DNA of 64,000 bases from Salinisphaeraceae bacterium (GTDB lineage: Bacteria; Pseudomonadota; Gammaproteobacteria; Nevskiales; Salinisphaeraceae), in contig NYTH01000041.1 of the NCBI GenBank assembly GCA_002683405.1, positions 1 to 64,000 on the forward strand, in the 5' to 3' direction. Made by a program: the position numbers and the translations under genes. The notes under the pieces are model-generated. The model was not told the DNA's origin. It did not search any database and saw only the letters and a list, made by a program, of their open reading frames with translations. Of this stretch, positions 1-9,907 are shown piece after piece; position 1 is the stretch's first letter, and every line of letters starts with the position of its first letter.

Positions 1-55
1 AAAAAAAAAAAAAAAAAAGCCGGTCGCACAGGCGCTGTTCGTCCGGCGATAGCGC
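1..55 (-). terminator. Terminator-like hairpin with an 18-base homopolymer
   Basis: Read on the minus strand, an imperfect hairpin with outer arms GCCGG/CCGGC and an inner ACAG/CTGT stem runs directly into 18 consecutive T residues (18 A on the plus strand at the extreme window start). It lies just downstream of the DUF4845 gene that ends the rpoE-lepB operon. An intrinsic terminator would look like this, but a homopolymer of exactly 18 at a sequence edge could also be an assembly or padding artefact. Confidence 0.4.
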
Positions 56-77
56 CATTCAGGCAGGCAGTTGGCTG

Positions 78-479
78 CTATTCGTCATCCGGCGCCTGAA
101 TGCGCGACACGACGTTGAAGTCGAAGAACAGGCTGATGTTGTAGAACAGCGGTTCCTTCACGTCGTAATCCACGGACAGCTCACGGCCATTCTTTACGCG
201 CCTGACCTTCACGTCGCGGCCCTTGATGTTGGTCACGTAGCCGCTGTCGAACCGGCGCTGGATACGGCTCTGAATCTCGGCACCGGAGGCCTTGGCCAGC
301 TCCGGCTGGCTCGAAGCCCAGGCCAGCGTGCTCTTGATATCGTAATAGTTCATGTAGATGGGCACGGCCTTGATAAGCACCAGCAGAATCATGCCGAGCG
401 TGCCCAGCACGTACATCCATCCCCATATCGTCAGCCCGCGCTGGCGCTGCGGCCAGCCGGCGTGTGCAGATTGCGTCAT
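78..479 (-). CDS. DUF4845 family membrane protein
   Basis: A 133-residue protein with a short basic N-terminus, one hydrophobic segment at about residues 14-34 and a basic soluble C-terminal part. The combination and the position directly after lepB match the DUF4845 family of gammaproteobacteria, whose function is not established. The start at 479 is chosen because its ATG overlaps the lepB stop (ATGA), giving translational coupling; a longer in-frame reading would run back through lepB. In related genomes this gene usually precedes rnc and era, which would lie outside the window. Confidence 0.8.
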   Translation of the reverse strand: MTQSAHAGWPQRQRGLTIWGWMYVLGTLGMILLVLIKAVPIYMNYYDIKSTLAWASSQPELAKASGAEIQSRIQRRFDSGYVTNIKGRDVKVRRVKNGRELSVDYDVKEPLFYNISLFFDFNVVSRIQAPDDE

Positions 480-1252
480 TCGATGATCTCCCCCAGTCGT
501 GCGAAGCGCAGATCCCAGTTCTCCGTGTCCAGACTCATCCAAATCATGAATGCCTTGCCCACCAGATGGTGTTCCGACACAAATCCCCACACCCGGGAAT
601 CGGCGCTGTTGTCGCGGTTGTCGCCCATCACGAAGTATTCGTTTTCAGGCACTTCCGCGCGCAAGTTTAGCGCACCGCGACTGTTGACCGACAAGACGGT
701 GTGCGTGTGTTCGCCCAGCACCTCCGTGAACGCCTCCACGTCGAGGTATTCGCTGACGCCCTCGCCGTTGTAGCGGCCCAGGCTCTCCATGGGGACCGGC
801 TCGCCGTTGACCGTGAGCTGCTTGTCCCGGTAGACGATCTCGTCACCCGGCAGACCGACCACACGCTTGATGAAATCCTTGCTCGGATCAGGCGGATAAC
901 GGAACACCATCACGTCGCCGCGCTCGGGTTCGCCGAAATCAACGAATTCGGTATGCAGCACCGGCAAGCGCAGGCCGTAGGCGAACTTGTTGACCAGAAT
1001 GAAGTCGCCGGTGAGCAGGGTCGGCACCATCGAGCTGGAGGGAATGCGGAACGGCTCCACGATAAAGGCGCGCAGCAGCAGCACGGCCACGATGACCGGG
1101 AAGAAGGAGCTGCAGAATTCGATGAGCCAGGACGCCGACTCGCCCTCCATGCGCCGGCGGCGCAGCCACAGCAGATCGATCAGCCAGAAGATACCGGTGC
1201 CGATGGCGGCCAGGACGAGGGCTGCCTCGAAATCAAAGTGGACATCGTTCAT
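476..1252 (-). CDS. lepB: Signal peptidase I
   Basis: Leader peptidase that cleaves signal peptides from exported proteins at the outer face of the inner membrane. The 258-residue protein has two N-terminal hydrophobic segments (about residues 9-29 and 46-62), the nucleophile motif PSSSM with Ser74, the general-base Lys129 in the motif FIKRVVGLPGD, and the conserved GDNRDNSADSR box. It follows lepA by 35 bases and overlaps the next gene by 4 bases, so it belongs to the rpoE-lepA-lepB transcription unit. Length and motifs are normal for a proteobacterial LepB. Confidence 0.97.
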   Translation of the reverse strand: MNDVHFDFEAALVLAAIGTGIFWLIDLLWLRRRRMEGESASWLIEFCSSFFPVIVAVLLLRAFIVEPFRIPSSSMVPTLLTGDFILVNKFAYGLRLPVLHTEFVDFGEPERGDVMVFRYPPDPSKDFIKRVVGLPGDEIVYRDKQLTVNGEPVPMESLGRYNGEGVSEYLDVEAFTEVLGEHTHTVLSVNSRGALNLRAEVPENEYFVMGDNRDNSADSRVWGFVSEHHLVGKAFMIWMSLDTENWDLRFARLGEIIE

Positions 1253-1287
1253 CGGGCCTGCCCTGTGGATTGCCGCATGGTGATTGT

Positions 1288-3090
1288 CTAGTCGTTATCG
1301 TCGGTACTCAGCACCGCCAGGAAGGCTTCCTGCGGTATTTCCACGGTACCCAGCTGCTTCATTCGCTTCTTGCCGGCTTTCTGTTTTTCCAGCAGCTTGC
1401 GCTTGCGGCTGATATCGCCACCGTAACACTTGGCGGTCACGTTCTTGCGCAGGGCCTTGACCGTGGTGCGCGCGATAATGCGCGTGCCGATACTAGCCTG
1501 AATGGCCACGTCGAACATCTGCCGCGGCACGATGCGCTGCAGCCGCTCGACCAGCGCCTTGCCGCGCTCGTACGCCTTGTCCCGATGCACGACGTGCGCG
1601 AGCGCATCCACCTTGTCGCCGTTGATCATCACGTCCAGCCGGACCAGCTTGGAGGACGCGAAACGCGAAAAGTCGTACTCGAACGAGGCAAAACCGCGCG
1701 AGACCGACTTCAGCCGGTCGAAGAAATCCAGCACCACTTCGGCCAGCGGCAGCTCGAAGATCAGCGATACGGACTGCCCCATGTACCGCATGTCCTTCTG
1801 CTCGCCGCGCTTTTCCATGCACAGCTGCATGACCTGCCCCACGTACTCCTGCGGGGTGAGAATGGTGGCGCGGATGATGGGCTCGCGAATGTCCTCGATC
1901 TCGTTCATGTCGAGTTCGGTCGGGTTGCTCACGGCCACCACTTCGCCGTCCTGACGCTGGACCTCGTAGACCACCGTGGGCGCGGTGGTGATCAGCTCGA
2001 GCCCGTATTCGCGCTCCAGCCGCTCCTGCACGATTTCCATGTGCAGCATGCCCAGAAAACCGCAGCGAAAGCCGAAGCCCAGCGCGGCCGAGGATTCGGG
2101 TTCGAACTGCAGCGACGAGTCGTTCAGCCGAAGCTTGGACAGCGCATCCCGGAAATCCTCGAAATCGTCGGCGCTGATGGGAAACATGCCGGCAAAAACG
2201 CGCGGGCGAATCTCCCGGAAACCGGGTAGACGGGCCTCGCAGGGGGCATCCGCGTGCGTAAGCGTGTCGCCGACCGGCGCCCCGTCGATTTCCTTGATAC
2301 CGGCAATGACGTACCCGACCTCGCCGACCGTCAGCGCGTCACGCTTGACCTTCTTGGGGCTGAAGATGCCCACCTCGTCAACTTCATGATCACGTCCGGT
2401 GGCCATGACGCGAATCTTGTCCTTGGGCCGCAGCGCGCCATGCATCACGCGCACCAGCGACACCACGCCCAGGTAATTGTCGAACCAGGAATCGACAATC
2501 AGCGCCTGCAGACGACCGTCCGGATCACCCTCGGGCGGCGGAATACGGCGGATGATGGCCTCAAGCAGGTCATCCACACCCAGCCCGGTCTTGGCGGACA
2601 CCAGCAGCCGGTCGGTGGCATCCAGGCCGATCACGTCCTCGATCTGCTGCGCCACGCGGTCCGGATCGGCGCTGTCCAGATCGACCTTGTTGAGCACCGG
2701 CACAACTTCCAGATCCTGATCGATGGCCGTGTAGGTATTGGCTACGCTCTGGGCCTCCACGCCCTGCGAGGCGTCCACCACCAGCAGCGCTCCCTCGCAG
2801 GCAGCCAGCGAGCGCGATACCTCGTAGGAGAAATCGACGTGGCCCGGGGTGTCGATGAAATTCAGCTGGTAGGTTTCGCCGTCCCGGGCCTGATAACCCA
2901 GGGTGACAGCCTGGGCCTTGATGGTAATCCCGCGCTCGCGCTCCAGATCCATTGAATCCAGGACCTGCTCGGCCATTTCACGGTCGCTCAACCCGTCGCA
3001 GCGTTGAATGAACCGATCGGCCAGCGTCGACTTGCCGTGATCGATATGGGCAATGATGGAAAAGTTTCGTATGCGCGATTGCATGGACAT
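1288..3090 (-). CDS. lepA: Elongation factor 4 (LepA back-translocating GTPase)
   Basis: Ribosome-associated translational GTPase of 600 residues, the normal LepA length. The P-loop AHIDHGKS, the DTPGHVDF G3 motif and the NKVD G4 motif are all visible near the N-terminus, and the lysine/arginine-rich LepA-specific C-terminal domain is present. A second in-frame ATG two codons inside the chosen start is an alternative. It lies between degP and lepB on the same strand. A gap of about 120 bases to degP contains two hairpins, so a secondary promoter or processing site is possible. Confidence 0.98.
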   Translation of the reverse strand: MSMQSRIRNFSIIAHIDHGKSTLADRFIQRCDGLSDREMAEQVLDSMDLERERGITIKAQAVTLGYQARDGETYQLNFIDTPGHVDFSYEVSRSLAACEGALLVVDASQGVEAQSVANTYTAIDQDLEVVPVLNKVDLDSADPDRVAQQIEDVIGLDATDRLLVSAKTGLGVDDLLEAIIRRIPPPEGDPDGRLQALIVDSWFDNYLGVVSLVRVMHGALRPKDKIRVMATGRDHEVDEVGIFSPKKVKRDALTVGEVGYVIAGIKEIDGAPVGDTLTHADAPCEARLPGFREIRPRVFAGMFPISADDFEDFRDALSKLRLNDSSLQFEPESSAALGFGFRCGFLGMLHMEIVQERLEREYGLELITTAPTVVYEVQRQDGEVVAVSNPTELDMNEIEDIREPIIRATILTPQEYVGQVMQLCMEKRGEQKDMRYMGQSVSLIFELPLAEVVLDFFDRLKSVSRGFASFEYDFSRFASSKLVRLDVMINGDKVDALAHVVHRDKAYERGKALVERLQRIVPRQMFDVAIQASIGTRIIARTTVKALRKNVTAKCYGGDISRKRKLLEKQKAGKKRMKQLGTVEIPQEAFLAVLSTDDND

Positions 3091-3110
3091 GCGTGGCTGT
3101 TCGAGTGGGT

Positions 3111-3127
3111 CACGTCCGGCGGACGTG
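3111..3127. repeat. Short inverted repeat upstream of lepA
   Basis: CACGTCC and GGACGTG separated by three bases form a perfect 7-bp inverted repeat about 20 bases before the lepA start. No T-run follows on either strand, so it is not a canonical terminator. It could be an operator or part of the lepA leader; no function is shown. Confidence 0.3.
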
Positions 3128-3151
3128 AAAAATCACGGCAGTATACGCAAT

Positions 3152-3183
3152 GCGGGCCACCGGCTTCATGCCCGGTGGCCCGC
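3152..3183 (-). repeat. Strong 12-bp hairpin between degP and lepA
   Basis: GCGGGCCACCGG pairs perfectly with its complement across an 8-base loop. On the minus strand the run of T residues precedes rather than follows the stem, so it is not a normal intrinsic terminator. It may stabilise the upstream degP transcript or partially attenuate read-through into lepA. Confidence 0.4.
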
Positions 3184-3212
3184 AAAAAGGGTCGACAATG
3201 TGAGAATGCGAA

Positions 3213-4676
3213 CTATTTGCCGGACGGATCCAGTGCGACAAACAGCGGCGTACCGTCGCGCCGAACCAGCAGCGCCACGGTTGAATCGGCGTTTCGCAGC
3301 GTGCGCGTGAGCGCGCGGGCGTTCTGCACCGGCTTGCTACCGACCGCCATCACGATGTCGCCCGGCCGCAAACCGGCCGAAAAGCCCGGGCCGGGTCCGA
3401 CTTCCGTGATGACCACGGCGCCGCGATCGACGCCCGCGCTGTCGCGTTCATCATCGGTCAGATCGCGGAACTGCAGACCCAGCACGTCCGTGCCGGGTTG
3501 TTCCTGCGCGGGGACGGCGGCCATGTCGTCGGTCTCGAGCCGGCTGATCTCCACGTCCAGGCTCTTGCGCTTGCCGTCACGCAGCACCACCAGCTCCACT
3601 TCGTCACCGGGCGGTACCGAGCCGACCAGGGGCGGCAGACCCGCCGCCGACTCCACCGCACTGTCGTTGAACTCGATGATGATATCGCCCTGCTTCACGC
3701 CGGCCTTCAGCGCCGGGCTGTCCGGCAGCACCTGCGCCACCAGCGCGCCCTCGGGCTTGTCCATGTCGAATGATTCGGCCAGTTCGCGCGTGACTTCCTG
3801 AATCTGCACGCCCAGCCAGCCGCGCGAGACGCTGCCGCTCTCGCGCAGCTGTTTCACGACGCTCATGGCCACATCGATTGGAATGGCGAACGACACGCCC
3901 TGATAGCCACCGGTACGGCTGTAGATCTGGGAGTTGATGCCGACCACCTCGCCGGAGAGATTGAACAGCGGTCCGCCCGAATTGCCCGGGTTGATCGCCA
4001 CATCGGTCTGCAGGAACGGCACGTACTGATCGCCCGCCAGGTTCCGGCCCTTGGCGGACACGATGCCGGCCGTCACGGAGGTTTCGAAGCCGAACGGGGA
4101 ACCGATCGCAAGCACCCACGCGCCCACCTTCAGGTTGTCGGGATCGCCGATCTCGACGACCGGCAGGTCATCCGCCTCCACCTTGATCAGCGCCACGTCG
4201 CTGTGCCGGTCCAGACCGACGACTTCGGCCACCAGCTCGCGGCGATCGCTGAGTTTTACGACAACGTCGCCGCCCTGGCCCACGACATGGGCATTGGTGA
4301 GGATGTAGCCGTCCTCGGAGATGATGAAACCCGACCCCTGGGACTGCCGCGGCATCTGCTGCGGCGGCGCCTGGCCCGGCTGGCCCGGCATCTGGTCAAA
4401 AAAGCGCTTGAACCACTCCTCCAGCTCACCGAACGGCATGTCGGGCATGGGCCGGTTTCTGTCATCGGCAGCGGGCTGACTGGCGGCGGAGATGCTGATG
4501 TTCACGACCGCCGGCCCGGCGTGGGCGACCAGATCGGTGAAATTCGGCAGATTGACCTGCGGTGCCGGGCCAGACGGCGCGGCGCTGTCGTCGCCACCAC
4601 AACCGGCCAGACCGAGCGTCAGCCCCGCGCCAGCCAGCGCGCCAAGCGCGCCTTTGACAATGCTTCCTGATTTCAT
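3213..4676 (-). CDS. mucD: DegP/MucD-type periplasmic serine protease, lipobox-bearing
   Basis: Trypsin-like HtrA protease of 487 residues that degrades misfolded envelope proteins. The catalytic triad is visible: His130 in TNAHVV, Asp160 in HSDVAL and Ser233 in GNSGGP. Two PDZ domains follow, at about residues 275-375 and 390-485. The N-terminus ends in LGLAGC, a good lipobox with Cys26, so it is probably a lipoprotein; classical DegP has a cleavable signal peptide. The start at 4676 is chosen because it begins the signal sequence; upstream residues are not signal-like. The position after rpoE-rseA-rseB matches mucD of pseudomonads. Confidence 0.94.
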   Translation of the reverse strand: MKSGSIVKGALGALAGAGLTLGLAGCGGDDSAAPSGPAPQVNLPNFTDLVAHAGPAVVNISISAASQPAADDRNRPMPDMPFGELEEWFKRFFDQMPGQPGQAPPQQMPRQSQGSGFIISEDGYILTNAHVVGQGGDVVVKLSDRRELVAEVVGLDRHSDVALIKVEADDLPVVEIGDPDNLKVGAWVLAIGSPFGFETSVTAGIVSAKGRNLAGDQYVPFLQTDVAINPGNSGGPLFNLSGEVVGINSQIYSRTGGYQGVSFAIPIDVAMSVVKQLRESGSVSRGWLGVQIQEVTRELAESFDMDKPEGALVAQVLPDSPALKAGVKQGDIIIEFNDSAVESAAGLPPLVGSVPPGDEVELVVLRDGKRKSLDVEISRLETDDMAAVPAQEQPGTDVLGLQFRDLTDDERDSAGVDRGAVVITEVGPGPGFSAGLRPGDIVMAVGSKPVQNARALTRTLRNADSTVALLVRRDGTPLFVALDPSGK

Positions 4677-4771
4677 TGAATCCCTTCCCAATCGAAGTTG
4701 ATACCCGCGCCCGCCACGCGAACGAGCACCGCGCGGCCGGCCCTGGCCGGATCGCGGCACGCCTGCAGGCG

Positions 4772-5797
4772 CTATTTTTCTGTTGACGATTCGGCGGCGG
4801 CCGTCGTGGGCCGGCGCCGCAGATGTTCGGTGATGAAGCGTACCGTGACTTCTGGCACTTCACCGACGGCGGTCGCCTGAAACCCGTCTATCTGACGCCC
4901 GTAGGCGTTGACGGCACCCATGGTGGTCGCGCCCTTGAACTCGGGCCGGCTGTCCGGCGGCGCGATGAACAGCGAAATCGTGGTGACGCCATCGGTGAAC
5001 AGCATCTGCCGCGCATAGTCACCGTTGCCTATGCGGCGCACGCCCGATTCGGCCAGGCGAAAACCGGGTGGCAGTTGAGTGACCTCCCAGACATCCTGCA
5101 CCGCCAGCGGCGGGCTGCTCTTCGCGGCGGCGGCTTCGGCCTCCTGGGGCTCGGCGCCCGCCTGCGCGTCGGCCGGCTGGTGGCGCACCCATTTGAAGGC
5201 TTCGGTATCGAATGTGGGTGCCAGCGACGCGTCGGTGATGGTCTCGGGGAATTCGATCTGGGTAAACATCATCTGCTCGAGTATCTCGTCGCCCTGAACC
5301 AGGTCGAGTTTCAGGGGGAGATTCGTTTCCTCATCTACCAGCAGATGATAGCCGTAGCGGTATTCGTCACGCGGGGTCACCGCGATGGAGCGGCATTTCC
5401 GGTCCGCAAGCCGCTGCGTGCCGCGGTCCTCGATGGAATAGTTGGCGCCAACCTCGGCCCGAACCAGTTCGGCGACGCTGTTGAGCAGACCGCTCATGGA
5501 ATGACGGGCCACCAGCACCATGCGCTTGTTCGGCAGCACGCAGGTGACCACGCCACCGTCGCGGATAATCTCGCGCGGCTCGCCCGTCAGGGAAACGAGG
5601 CGCTCGCGCTCGTGGCCGTCGGCGAAGCGGTGAACGATGCGAAGCGTGTCCATCTTGCCGTTGCGCAGATAGACCAGCACGCCGCGATAGTTGCTGGTCC
5701 GCACGGCTTCCGACGCCCGGGCAAGCCAGTCATCCGGACTGGCCGGCCAGACGGCGAAGGTCGCAAATGCCAGCGTGACCGCCAGCAGTAATTTCAC
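4772..5797 (-). CDS. rseB: RseB/MucB sigma-E regulatory protein
   Basis: Periplasmic protein that binds the RseA anti-sigma factor and shields it from regulated proteolysis, sensing mislocalised envelope components. The 341-residue product starts with a signal peptide (about residues 1-18) and has the MucB/RseB N-terminal lipoprotein-like domain followed by the C-terminal domain that contacts RseA. It overlaps the rseA stop by 4 bases. Length is typical of the family. A variable alanine- and glutamate-rich linker lies around residues 200-225. Confidence 0.93.
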   Translation of the reverse strand: MKLLLAVTLAFATFAVWPASPDDWLARASEAVRTSNYRGVLVYLRNGKMDTLRIVHRFADGHERERLVSLTGEPREIIRDGGVVTCVLPNKRMVLVARHSMSGLLNSVAELVRAEVGANYSIEDRGTQRLADRKCRSIAVTPRDEYRYGYHLLVDEETNLPLKLDLVQGDEILEQMMFTQIEFPETITDASLAPTFDTEAFKWVRHQPADAQAGAEPQEAEAAAAKSSPPLAVQDVWEVTQLPPGFRLAESGVRRIGNGDYARQMLFTDGVTTISLFIAPPDSRPEFKGATTMGAVNAYGRQIDGFQATAVGEVPEVTVRFITEHLRRRPTTAAAESSTEK

Positions 5798-6438
5798 CGG
5801 CCGCTACCCTGTCCGTAGGTGGCCACCCGGACGAAGCTCGGCGTGGCACTCGACAAGCCGTAACCGCGAGCCAGGCCATTATGCTCGAGCAGATAGCCGT
5901 TCAGACGATCCTCGATAGCCGGGTCGGACACCGTCCAGTGATTGCTGTCGCCCCGCCGGGCGCCCAGCCGCGCAGCCGCCTCGCCCAGCCCTGCGCTGGC
6001 GTTCACGCTGACGGGGCGCTGCGTGGCCGAAGCAACGGATACGGCCGCCGGCGGCGGCGTTTGCTGCTGGGCCAGCTGCCCCTGGGTCTCCGGCGCATCC
6101 TGACCGACGTTGGTCAGCAGCACGACCGCGGTGACGATGGATGCCGCGGTGGCAAACCCGGTCATGGGACCCAGCCAGTGGCGTCTGAACCGTGCGGCGC
6201 GGGGCTGCATTTCGATGACGCGATCGCTGGCGCCGTCTTCCGCGTCTATTCGCGCGGCAAGACGATCGGCAAAGCCGTCGTCGAGTGGAAGCTGCTCGCC
6301 GCGCAGGGTTTCGTGCAGCCAGGCCTGACGGGAAAGCGCACGCCGGTAAGCGGCATCGCGACCCAGCTGGCGTAGCACGGCCGCCGTCTCGCGGGCGCTC
6401 GCCTCGCCGTCAACAAATGCGGAGAGTTTTTCGTTCAT
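5794..6438 (-). CDS. rseA: Anti-sigma-E factor RseA/MucA
   Basis: Inner-membrane anti-sigma factor that sequesters RpoE. The N-terminal cytoplasmic domain begins with the family-typical NEKLSAFVDGE motif. One membrane segment lies at about residues 92-111, and a glutamine- and alanine-rich periplasmic part follows. An ATG three codons upstream exists, but the GAGG ribosome binding site sits 9 bases before the ATG at 6438 and directly abuts the earlier one, so 6438 is preferred. It lies between rpoE and rseB. Confidence 0.92.
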   Translation of the reverse strand: MNEKLSAFVDGEASARETAAVLRQLGRDAAYRRALSRQAWLHETLRGEQLPLDDGFADRLAARIDAEDGASDRVIEMQPRAARFRRHWLGPMTGFATAASIVTAVVLLTNVGQDAPETQGQLAQQQTPPPAAVSVASATQRPVSVNASAGLGEAAARLGARRGDSNHWTVSDPAIEDRLNGYLLEHNGLARGYGLSSATPSFVRVATYGQGSGR

Positions 6439-6554
6439 ACCGGTCATCCTCGTGCGCCCCTCAACGCGCGGTCAAGCCGCGCGAAGTGGCGGTTGCTGCT
6501 GGTACAGACCGCTGTATCGGCAATTGGTTCGATCAAGTAAATCATTTACAGGCC

Positions 6555-7130
6555 TTATTTTTCACCGAGCGCGGTCAATTTTTCGTCAACCGCCGCGCGC
6601 GCCCGGAAAATCCGCGATCGAACTGTACCCACCGGACACTCCATCGCTTCGGCGATTTCCTCGTAACTGAGCCCTTCCACCTCACGCAGCACGATCGCTG
6701 TGCGCAGATCGGGCGGGAGCGCGGCGATGGTGGCGGCCACGGTATCCCGAATTTCTTCGCTCAGCGCCAGCTGCTCGGGCGTATCCTGACTGGTGAGCTG
6801 GTCGGATATGCCGTAGGCCTCGGCGTCCGCCACGTCGATATCCTGACTTGCCGGCCGGCGCGAACGCGCCACCAGATAATTCTTCGCCGTATTGATCGCG
6901 ATTCGATACAACCAGGTGTAGAAGGCGCTGTTGCCCTTGAAGCCGTCGACCGCACGGTAGGCCTTGATGAACGCTTCCTGCGCCACGTCCGGGGCATCCG
7001 CCGGGCTCACGTAGCGAGACACCAGTTTTATCAACTTGTACTGGTACTTGCGAACCAGCAGGTCGAACGCCATGCGATCGCCCTGCTGCGCTCTGGCCAC
7101 CAGCTGCTCGTCGGTGTTCTCTTCGCCCAT
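6555..7130 (-). CDS. rpoE: Extracytoplasmic-stress sigma factor RpoE/AlgU
   Basis: ECF sigma factor of 191 residues, the usual length. Region 2 includes the conserved segment DVAQEAFIKAYRA and region 4 the helix-turn-helix SYEEIAEAMECPVGTVRSRI. It should direct transcription of envelope-stress genes, including its own operon. The ATG at 7130 gives the canonical N-terminus; longer in-frame readings run into sequence without family similarity. It is divergent from nadB, a neighbour relationship also found in enterobacteria and pseudomonads. Confidence 0.97.
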   Translation of the reverse strand: MGEENTDEQLVARAQQGDRMAFDLLVRKYQYKLIKLVSRYVSPADAPDVAQEAFIKAYRAVDGFKGNSAFYTWLYRIAINTAKNYLVARSRRPASQDIDVADAEAYGISDQLTSQDTPEQLALSEEIRDTVAATIAALPPDLRTAIVLREVEGLSYEEIAEAMECPVGTVRSRIFRARAAVDEKLTALGEK

Positions 7131-7364
7131 GCGGGCCCGGACCCCTTTGGAATAAGCGCTCACCGCGATGGGTGGCAAAACGACTGTTTCCCTCGAACGG
7201 CCTGCTGCCACGCGGTCCACACCGGACTGCCTGCACGTCGGGCTCGACGGAATCTGAGTTATATTAGACCGTTGGCGCTGCCGGCCGGGTTACCCAAGTG
7301 ACGCAGCCCGGCGCGCCGCCATAGTTTACCGTCCGAGTTCACAGGCGTCATTTCGGGAATTCCG

Positions 7365-9008
7365 ATGGCAGGTATCGACAACGAGCAGGCATTCGATGTC
7401 CTGATCCTGGGAAGCGGCGCAGCGGGCCTGACGCTGGCTCTGCGGCTGGCCCAGGATGGATACTCAGTGGCGGTGTTTTCCAAGGCCGCGCTGGCCGAAG
7501 GCAGCACGCTGTACGCGCAAGGCGGCATTTCGGCCGTTCTGGACGCGGGCGACAGCGTGGACTCGCACGTGCAGGACACGCTGGCGGCTGGTGCCGGCCT
7601 CTGTGACGAGGCCGCGGTGCGATTCACGGTGGAACACGGGCGGGAGGCCATCGAATGGCTGATATCGCGCGGGGTCCCGTTCACACCGGCCGAAGATGAC
7701 ACCGGTTACGCCTACCATCTGACGCGCGAGGGAGGCCACAGCCATCGGCGAATCATTCACGCCGCCGATGCGACCGGCCGGGCCGTGGAGACAACGCTCG
7801 AGAGTCTGGCCCGTCATACCCGCGGCATCAGCCTGTTCGAGCACCATATGGCGGTGGACCTGATTACCGAGCGCCATCTGGGCCACCCGGCGCCCGGACG
7901 GGTGCTGGGCGCGTATGTACTGGATATCAAGGCCGATAGCGTGCGTCGTTTCGCCGCCTCCACGGTGGCGCTGGCCACCGGTGGGGCCAATCTGGCCTAT
8001 CTGTACTCGAGCAATCCGCATTCCGCGAGCGGCGACGGTATTGCCATGGCCTGGCGCGCCGGTTGCCGCGTAGCCAACATGGAGTTCATGCAGTTTCACC
8101 CCACCTGCCTGTTTCACCCACAGGCTCGGTCCTTTCTGATCAGCGAAGCGGTCCGCGGCGAAGGTGGCCAGCTGAAACTGCCCAACGGCCGCCGGTTCAT
8201 GCCCGACTACCATGCCCTGGCCGAACTGGCACCACGGGACGTGGTTGCACGCGCGATCGACGCCGAGATGAAGCGCCACGGCCTCGAGCATGTGCTGCTG
8301 GACGTCACCCATCTGGACCCAGACTTCGTGCGCAGTCATTTTCCGGCAATCCACGCCCGCTGCGCCGAGCTCGGCCTGGACATGACGCGCCAGCCTCTGC
8401 CGGTCGTCCCGGCCGCCCACTACACCTGCGGCGGCGTCATGACCGACCTTGCCGGCCACACCGACCTGACGGGGCTTTACGCAATCGGCGAAACCGCCTT
8501 CACCGGCCTGCACGGGGCCAACCGTATGGCTTCGAATTCGTTACTGGAGTGCGTCGTATTCGCCAAGGCCGCCGCCGACGACATCCGCCGACAGGGCCAT
8601 CCGCCGCCGCCACAGTCTCGTCTGCCTGAATGGGACGAATCCCGGGTCACCGATTCGGACGAGGAAGTGGTCGTGGCGCATAACTGGGAGGAGCTGCGCC
8701 GCTTCATGTGGGATTACGTCGGAATTGTGCGGACGACCAAACGCCTTGAGCGCGCCCTGCGCCGGATCGAGCTGCTCGAAATGGAGATTCACGAGTACTA
8801 CGGCAGCTTCCGGGTGACCCCCGACCTGATCGAGCTACGCAATCTGGTCAAGGTGGCGGAGCTGATCGTGCGCTGCGCCTTCGAGCGGCGCGAAAGCCGG
8901 GGTCTGCACTACGTGCTGGACTACCCCGGCCTGCAGGACACCGCTCGAAACACCATTCTCGAACCCGCCCGCTTGGGCGACAGCCTGCCGCTCAGCGCGC
9001 AGGGTTAA
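7365..9008 (+). CDS. nadB: L-aspartate oxidase
   Basis: FAD enzyme that oxidises L-aspartate to iminoaspartate, the first step of NAD synthesis. The 547-residue product has the dinucleotide-binding motif LGSGAAGL near residue 14, the flavin segment YAQGGIS and the succinate-dehydrogenase/fumarate-reductase-type catalytic region (HPTCLF, REAVRGE-like segment, HYTCGG). It is divergent from rpoE and converges on the next gene with a 4-base overlap of stop codons. No nadA or nadC is present nearby. Confidence 0.97.
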   Translation: MAGIDNEQAFDVLILGSGAAGLTLALRLAQDGYSVAVFSKAALAEGSTLYAQGGISAVLDAGDSVDSHVQDTLAAGAGLCDEAAVRFTVEHGREAIEWLISRGVPFTPAEDDTGYAYHLTREGGHSHRRIIHAADATGRAVETTLESLARHTRGISLFEHHMAVDLITERHLGHPAPGRVLGAYVLDIKADSVRRFAASTVALATGGANLAYLYSSNPHSASGDGIAMAWRAGCRVANMEFMQFHPTCLFHPQARSFLISEAVRGEGGQLKLPNGRRFMPDYHALAELAPRDVVARAIDAEMKRHGLEHVLLDVTHLDPDFVRSHFPAIHARCAELGLDMTRQPLPVVPAAHYTCGGVMTDLAGHTDLTGLYAIGETAFTGLHGANRMASNSLLECVVFAKAAADDIRRQGHPPPPQSRLPEWDESRVTDSDEEVVVAHNWEELRRFMWDYVGIVRTTKRLERALRRIELLEMEIHEYYGSFRVTPDLIELRNLVKVAELIVRCAFERRESRGLHYVLDYPGLQDTARNTILEPARLGDSLPLSAQG

Positions 9009-9907
9009 CGACTGCCGGCGGTGGACACCTCGAGCTTGTGACGCTGCGCAAAGGCTTCGGCCTGGGCCTCCTGCTCATGCATGAATGCCGCATCCGGCCG
9101 TAGCCCGGCACGACAGTCACCCCCGCCGTGGAACAGGCAATCGAGCATGGCGCCGTAAATACTGGCCAGACCATCCTCGCCGCCCCGCAGCCGAAGCTGA
9201 CGATAGGCCCAGGCGTGGTGAGCCTCGTGCAGCACAGTGGCCGTAAGCTCCCGGTCCAGATCAAGGCGGTGCACGTTAACGCCTAGCTGATTGACGCACA
9301 TGGGCGAAATGAGAATGACGGTGGGCAGCTGCGGCAGAACACCACCGCAATCCACATCCGTGGTTTCGTGCCAGTTGGTCACGGCCTTGGCGGCATCCCG
9401 CAAGGCCATGACGGGGCTGCGCCGGGCGGCCGCGAGAATGTCATCGACCCGGGCCTCGAGCCAGTCAATGCGGCCGTTGCGGTCGGTGTCCTGCCAGTGC
9501 CGCAGGCGAAGCGTTCGCTGCCTGCCCGCATGGCTTATCTGCAGCAGCGAGAGCCGCTCCGCGCCCAGGGCCTGATTGCCGAAATCCGCCACCGACCGCA
9601 ACTCGACAATGCCGCTGCCGGCGGGCAGCCGAAGCTGTATTGGCAACCGCGTGGCGCCCGAATGCCCGTTATATATACGCCCGCCGGGGTCGGAAATTGT
9701 GACCTGCGGGTCGGGCACGGCGCTGGTCGTGGGTTGCCATGGCAACTCGAGCTTGAGCAGCTGGACTTCGGCGTAATCGCGCTGACGGTCAATGACGAGC
9801 GGGCCCAGCGGCTCGACCTGCAGCCCAGTGCCGGCGGCGCATGCACAGTAAAAAAGCGTCACCCACCCTGCCGCCAGGCCAGAAAAGCGACCCCTCTGCG
9901 GGTTCAT
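9005..9907 (-). CDS. Secreted protein with EF-hand loop and HExxH motif
   Basis: A 300-residue protein not recognised as a named family. It starts with a hydrophobic export segment (about residues 10-25). Residues 140-151 match a 12-residue EF-hand calcium loop exactly: D, D, N, G, I and E at positions 1, 3, 5, 6, 8 and 12. Residues 227-231 are HEAHH, a zincin-type zinc motif, and several Glu residues near 278-284 could supply a third ligand. Its ATG overlaps the ygfX stop by 4 bases, so it is likely the last gene of the succinate dehydrogenase transcript. Peptidase activity is inferred only. Confidence 0.75.
   Translation of the reverse strand: MNPQRGRFSGLAAGWVTLFYCACAAGTGLQVEPLGPLVIDRQRDYAEVQLLKLELPWQPTTSAVPDPQVTISDPGGRIYNGHSGATRLPIQLRLPAGSGIVELRSVADFGNQALGAERLSLLQISHAGRQRTLRLRHWQDTDRNGRIDWLEARVDDILAAARRSPVMALRDAAKAVTNWHETTDVDCGGVLPQLPTVILISPMCVNQLGVNVHRLDLDRELTATVLHEAHHAWAYRQLRLRGGEDGLASIYGAMLDCLFHGGGDCRAGLRPDAAFMHEQEAQAEAFAQRHKLEVSTAGSR

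Noticed and set aside
7264-7293. Possible sigma-E autoregulatory promoter for rpoE (GTCTAA with a GTAACC element)
   Set aside because: The -10-like GTCTAA is good, but the -35 element matches poorly and the spacing is longer than the family norm; not strong enough to list as a feature.
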